The position numbers and the translations under genes are program-made. From assembly GCF_900111255.1 (NCBI RefSeq), contig NZ_FOGP01000003.1, forward strand, positions 124,001-188,000: a stretch of DNA of 64,000 bases, written 5' to 3'. Below the pieces are notes generated by a model, which ran no database searches, was not told the origin of the DNA, and saw only the letters and a program-made list of their open reading frames with translations. Source of the stretch: Parafannyhessea umbonata (lineage in GTDB: Bacteria; Actinomycetota; Coriobacteriia; Coriobacteriales; Atopobiaceae). Positions 61,504-64,000 of the stretch are shown here, piece by piece. How positions within the stretch are numbered: the stretch's first letter is position 1; each line of letters opens with the position of its first letter.

Positions 61504-61541
61504 GGGACGCCGCCCCCGGAATGCCCCGGAGGCGGCGTCCC
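61504..61541 (-). terminator. Stem-loop after lsrF
   Basis: GGGACGCCGCC (61504-61514) pairs with GGCGGCGTCCC (61531-61541), with a smaller stem in the loop. The T-run is poor. It lies 22 bases past the lsrF stop and probably ends the lsr operon. Confidence 0.6.
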
Positions 61542-61562
61542 GCCATGCTTTTGGCAGCCAGG

Positions 61563-62456
61563 CTACGCCTTGCTGGCGTCGCTGACCGAGTCCTGCAAGA
61601 ACTCGTAGGCCTCGGCATCGGTGTAGCCCTCGTGGACTATCTTACCGACTGCCTGCGCCATCTGGACGGGATACGGGCTCTGGAAGATGTTGCGCCCCAT
61701 GTCAACGCCGCGAGCACCCTTGCGAATGACGTCGAAGGCAAGGTGAAGCGCGTCCTTCTCGGGAAGCTTCTTGCCACCGGCGACGACGATGGGCACGGGA
61801 CAGGCGGCAACGACCTCCTCGAAGTCCTCGCAGTCGTAGGTCTTCACCATCTGGCAGCCCATCTCGGCTATGATGCGCGTCGCAAGCTTGAAGAAGCGGC
61901 CCGTGCGCTCCATGTCCTTCCCCACCGCGCAGACGCCGAGGGTCGGAATGCTGTAGCGGAAGCCCGCGTTGATGGTGCGGCTGAGGTTGTCGATGCTCGA
62001 GAGCTGCCCGTCGCCTCCGATGAAGGTCTGGACGGCCATGCAGTCGGCGTTCAGGCGGATCGCGTCCTCGATGTCGACGGCAACGACCTCGTGGGAGAGA
62101 TCCTCCTGCAGCATCGAGGAGCCCGAGGTGGTGCGCAGGGCGACGGACTTCACAATCTCGGGCGGCACGCAGTCGCGCAGGGCGCCGCGCGTCCCCATGA
62201 AGACGTCGATGTAGGGCGCGAGCCTGGGGAGCAGCAGGTCAAGGCGCTCGAGACCGGCCGTGGACCCCATGAAGTAGCCATGGTCGAAGGCGAACATGAC
62301 CGTGTTGCCGCTCTTGGGACTGAAGATGTTAGACAGGTGCTTCTTCATGCCCCAATCGAGGCTGTTCGCGCCCTTGACGTAGAAGCCCCTGTCGTTGGCG
62401 AACGGGATGTCAACGTGGTAGTCCTTTGCCACCTTGACCCCATCGAGATCTGCCAT
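61563..62456 (-). CDS. lsrF: LsrF, AI-2 phospho-product thiolase/aldolase
   Basis: Class I aldolase-fold enzyme that processes phosphorylated autoinducer-2 products, transferring an acetyl group to CoA in the Lsr pathway. 297 residues match LsrF closely: KGANSLDWGMKKHLSNIF (residues 28-45), TVMFAFDHGYFMGSTAGLERLD (near 52), VGKDMERTGRFFKLATRI (near 178), and VPIVVAGGKKLPEKDALHL with GVDMGRNIFQS near 250 (Schiff-base region, in pieces). The start MADLDGVKVAKDY is shared with characterised LsrF. A stem-loop separates it from lsrB upstream. No lsrG follows. Confidence 0.92.
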   Translation of the reverse strand: MADLDGVKVAKDYHVDIPFANDRGFYVKGANSLDWGMKKHLSNIFSPKSGNTVMFAFDHGYFMGSTAGLERLDLLLPRLAPYIDVFMGTRGALRDCVPPEIVKSVALRTTSGSSMLQEDLSHEVVAVDIEDAIRLNADCMAVQTFIGGDGQLSSIDNLSRTINAGFRYSIPTLGVCAVGKDMERTGRFFKLATRIIAEMGCQMVKTYDCEDFEEVVAACPVPIVVAGGKKLPEKDALHLAFDVIRKGARGVDMGRNIFQSPYPVQMAQAVGKIVHEGYTDAEAYEFLQDSVSDASKA

Positions 62457-62486
62457 GGTGCGTTCCTTTCTGCGTTTCCCGCAAGA

Positions 62487-62518
62487 GGAGGGCCGGCGGG
62501 CGAGCCCGTCGACCCTCC
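62487..62518 (-). other. Intercistronic stem-loop between lsrB and lsrF
   Basis: GGAGGG (62487-62492) pairs with CCCTCC (62513-62518), enclosing a GGCGGG/CCCGTC stem. There is no T-run. The pattern resembles the loop after the arabinose binding-protein gene and may stabilise the upstream lsrB message. Confidence 0.5.
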
Positions 62519-62540
62519 GCGTTACAGATCCGAGAAGTAA

Positions 62541-63671
62541 TTAGAAGTCGTAGTCGCCGACGTTCTTGGAGGTAAAGACGAGGCGCTCGGGGAGCAGGAT
62601 TACGCCGTTGTTCTCGTCTGCAGTCTTGGCGCCCTCAGAGATCGAGTCATTGGCCAGAACCTCGCACTCGCCGATGTCGGGAATGTCGATCTTGTCACCG
62701 ACCTTGACCTTGTTGCCCGCCGCAAGGAACGCCGAGACGTAGCACCCCATGGCACCCTGCAGGCCGCAGTCCCAAAGGCCCCAGTTGTAGATCGTGCCGT
62801 GGTCGCAGAAGTCCTTGATGGACATGGGCGACGCGAAGCCGGTAATCGTGATCTTCTGGGCATCGTAGCCCTTGTTCTCGGCGGCCTGGCACTGGCCAGG
62901 CAGGGCCGTGGAGTCGTTGCAGATGATCAGGTCGATGTCCGAGTAGGCGTCCAGGATGGACTCGCCGATGGAGATGGCCTTCTCGGCGTCCTGCTCGGAG
63001 TAGTAGTTGTCCTCGTGGACGTTGGTCCAGTTGGGATACTTCTCCTTAATGACCTTCTCTGCCGCGACGTGCCAGGAGTTCTGGTCGGTAACGGTCGCCT
63101 GCGAGTAGTGCCAGACGTACTTGATGGGGTCCTTCTCGGGATCCTTGCCGCGCTGCTTGAGACCGTCGACGGACATGTCAATGAGCATCTGGCCCAGGAT
63201 CTCGGGCGTGCCCTGGGAGACCATGAGCGCGCGATCTTCCGGGTTGGCGTCGGAGTCCCAGGCGCAGACGGTCACGCCCGCGTCAGCTGCGGCCTTCAGC
63301 GCGTCGGAGACGCCTGCCGCGTCGACCGTCGAGATGCACAGCGCGTCCACGCCCGCAGCGACGACGTTGTTGATGACGGAGACCTGCGCGGAGACGGACG
63401 CCGTCGCGTCTCCCTGGTAGTCAACGGTGAAGCCCCAGTCCTTGGCGTGCTTCTGGGCACCGTTGTTGGCGGACTCGAAGAAGGCGTTTCCGGTCACCTT
63501 CGGGATGAAGGCAACGGTCTTACCCTTGATGTCGCCGCCCTCGGACGCGCCGGAGCCAGAGGAGCCACCGTCTGCGGGGGCCTGGCCGCCGCAGCCCATG
63601 AGCCCAAGACCCAGGAGCGCAACCGTGGAACCACTTGCCTTGACAAAGCTACGACGTGAAAGCTGACTCAT
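62541..63671 (-). CDS. lsrB: LsrB-like autoinducer-2 binding lipoprotein
   Basis: 376-residue lipoprotein: SRRSFVK at 5-11, hydrophobic segment, lipobox LMGC with cysteine 27, then a Gly/Ser linker. The mature domain matches LsrB: VAFIPKVTGNAFFESANNGAQ (in pieces; lysine near 57), a WDSDANPEDR (aspartate near 138), SQATVTDQNSWHVAAE (Asp-Gln pair), an NDSTALPG stretch and VILLPERLVFTSKNVGDYDF at the C-terminus. These residues surround autoinducer-2 in LsrB, though one position differs (see findings). It lies between lsrD and lsrF and delivers AI-2 to the importer. Confidence 0.9.
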   Translation of the reverse strand: MSQLSRRSFVKASGSTVALLGLGLMGCGGQAPADGGSSGSGASEGGDIKGKTVAFIPKVTGNAFFESANNGAQKHAKDWGFTVDYQGDATASVSAQVSVINNVVAAGVDALCISTVDAAGVSDALKAAADAGVTVCAWDSDANPEDRALMVSQGTPEILGQMLIDMSVDGLKQRGKDPEKDPIKYVWHYSQATVTDQNSWHVAAEKVIKEKYPNWTNVHEDNYYSEQDAEKAISIGESILDAYSDIDLIICNDSTALPGQCQAAENKGYDAQKITITGFASPMSIKDFCDHGTIYNWGLWDCGLQGAMGCYVSAFLAAGNKVKVGDKIDIPDIGECEVLANDSISEGAKTADENNGVILLPERLVFTSKNVGDYDF

Positions 63672-63701
63672 AAAACTACCTCCAAATGCTGTAACCCCGC
63701 C

Positions 63702-64000
63702 CTATACCTTCGCTACTTCCTTCTTGCCGAGCAGCGACTTCAGCCAGGGAAGGACCCCCATGCTTCCGGCTGCCGAACGGCCAAGAATGATCACCATCAG
63801 CAGGACGCCGATGGGGATATCCAGATACTGCGTACCGACCTTGAAGCAGAGCGGCATGCCAAAGCGCACGAGGCCGATCGCGAACGATGCGAGCGCCACG
63901 CCGATGACGGAGCCCTTCCCGCCGGTGACCAGCGTGCCGCCCAGAACGACTGCAGTAATGATGTCCATGGTGAGGTCGGCGCCGAGGTCGGACTTCGCGG
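63702..64000 (-). CDS. lsrD: ABC permease of the AI-2 (lsr) transporter, N-terminus beyond the window
   Basis: C-terminal part of a RbsC-type permease. The frame is open to the right edge, so the ATG at 63968 is an internal methionine. LGADLTMDIITAVVLGGTLVTGGKGSVIGVALASFAIG (in pieces) is the conserved permease signature block, and two or three hydrophobic segments follow to the stop. The position directly upstream of lsrB with a 30-base gap, in the known A-C-D-B-F order, suggests lsrD rather than lsrC. The rest of the operon lies outside the window. Confidence 0.75.
   Translation of the reverse strand, partial: AKSDLGADLTMDIITAVVLGGTLVTGGKGSVIGVALASFAIGLVRFGMPLCFKVGTQYLDIPIGVLLMVIILGRSAAGSMGVLPWLKSLLGKKEVAKV

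Overview
The window is 64 kb of GC-rich DNA with short intergenic gaps, tight operons on both strands and AT-rich promoter islands. Gene content points to an anaerobic, saccharolytic actinobacterium of class Coriobacteriia, most likely an Olsenella/Atopobiaceae-type organism: phosphoketolase, an NfnAB-type transhydrogenase, one-piece PurL, a DUF711/PFL-family protein and many periplasmic-binding-protein ABC systems. This placement is inferred from gene content only; no 16S gene is present.

Layout. 1-14691 is mostly housekeeping: the tail of an unidentified gene, a PLP aminotransferase, a nitroreductase, a tRNA deacylase, a Cof-type phosphatase, type III pantothenate kinase (coaX), an OPT transporter, a two-gene unit encoding an ACT-ACT-metallo-beta-lactamase fusion and a HAD phosphatase, a DegV protein, and a minus-strand run xylB-nudC-trpF-like-leuA. 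14952-29007 is a pentose block: a LacI-type regulator, phosphoketolase (xfp), aldose epimerase (galM), and a minus-strand L-arabinose operon (binding protein, permease, ATPase, permease, araA, araB, araD). A 16-bp site shared by the lacI and xfp leaders (15 of 16 identical) suggests one regulator links pentose entry to the phosphoketolase shunt.

29652-35656 holds a DUF711 gene, murB, and an FMN riboswitch driving a riboflavin ECF transporter (ribU, fused double ATPase, ecfT). 35689-47798 holds sbcC-sbcD, purL, an AIM24-family protein, an EamA exporter, a small orphan gene and a U32-family protein. 48006-55971 is cell-envelope and precursor supply: a serine hydrolase, galE, a polyprenyl synthase, a two-repeat peptidoglycan-binding protein, tRNA-Gln, glmU-prs and pth. 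56201-59313 holds nfnAB and pyrE. 59455-64000 holds a glycosyltransferase, a divergent LCP-like protein and the end of an lsr autoinducer-2 uptake and processing operon (lsrD-lsrB-lsrF) that runs off the right edge.

The most notable observations are the shared operator linking lacI and xfp, the ACT-MBL fusion, a TrpF homologue without its catalytic cysteine next to leuA, the asymmetric degeneracy of the arabinose ATPase, stem-loops after transporter genes in the arabinose and lsr operons, the riboswitch whose P1 helix abuts the ribU Shine-Dalgarno, a perfect 25-bp inverted repeat between prs and pth that competes with a terminator, and a Lsr system in this lineage. No CRISPR array, insertion sequence or prophage was seen.
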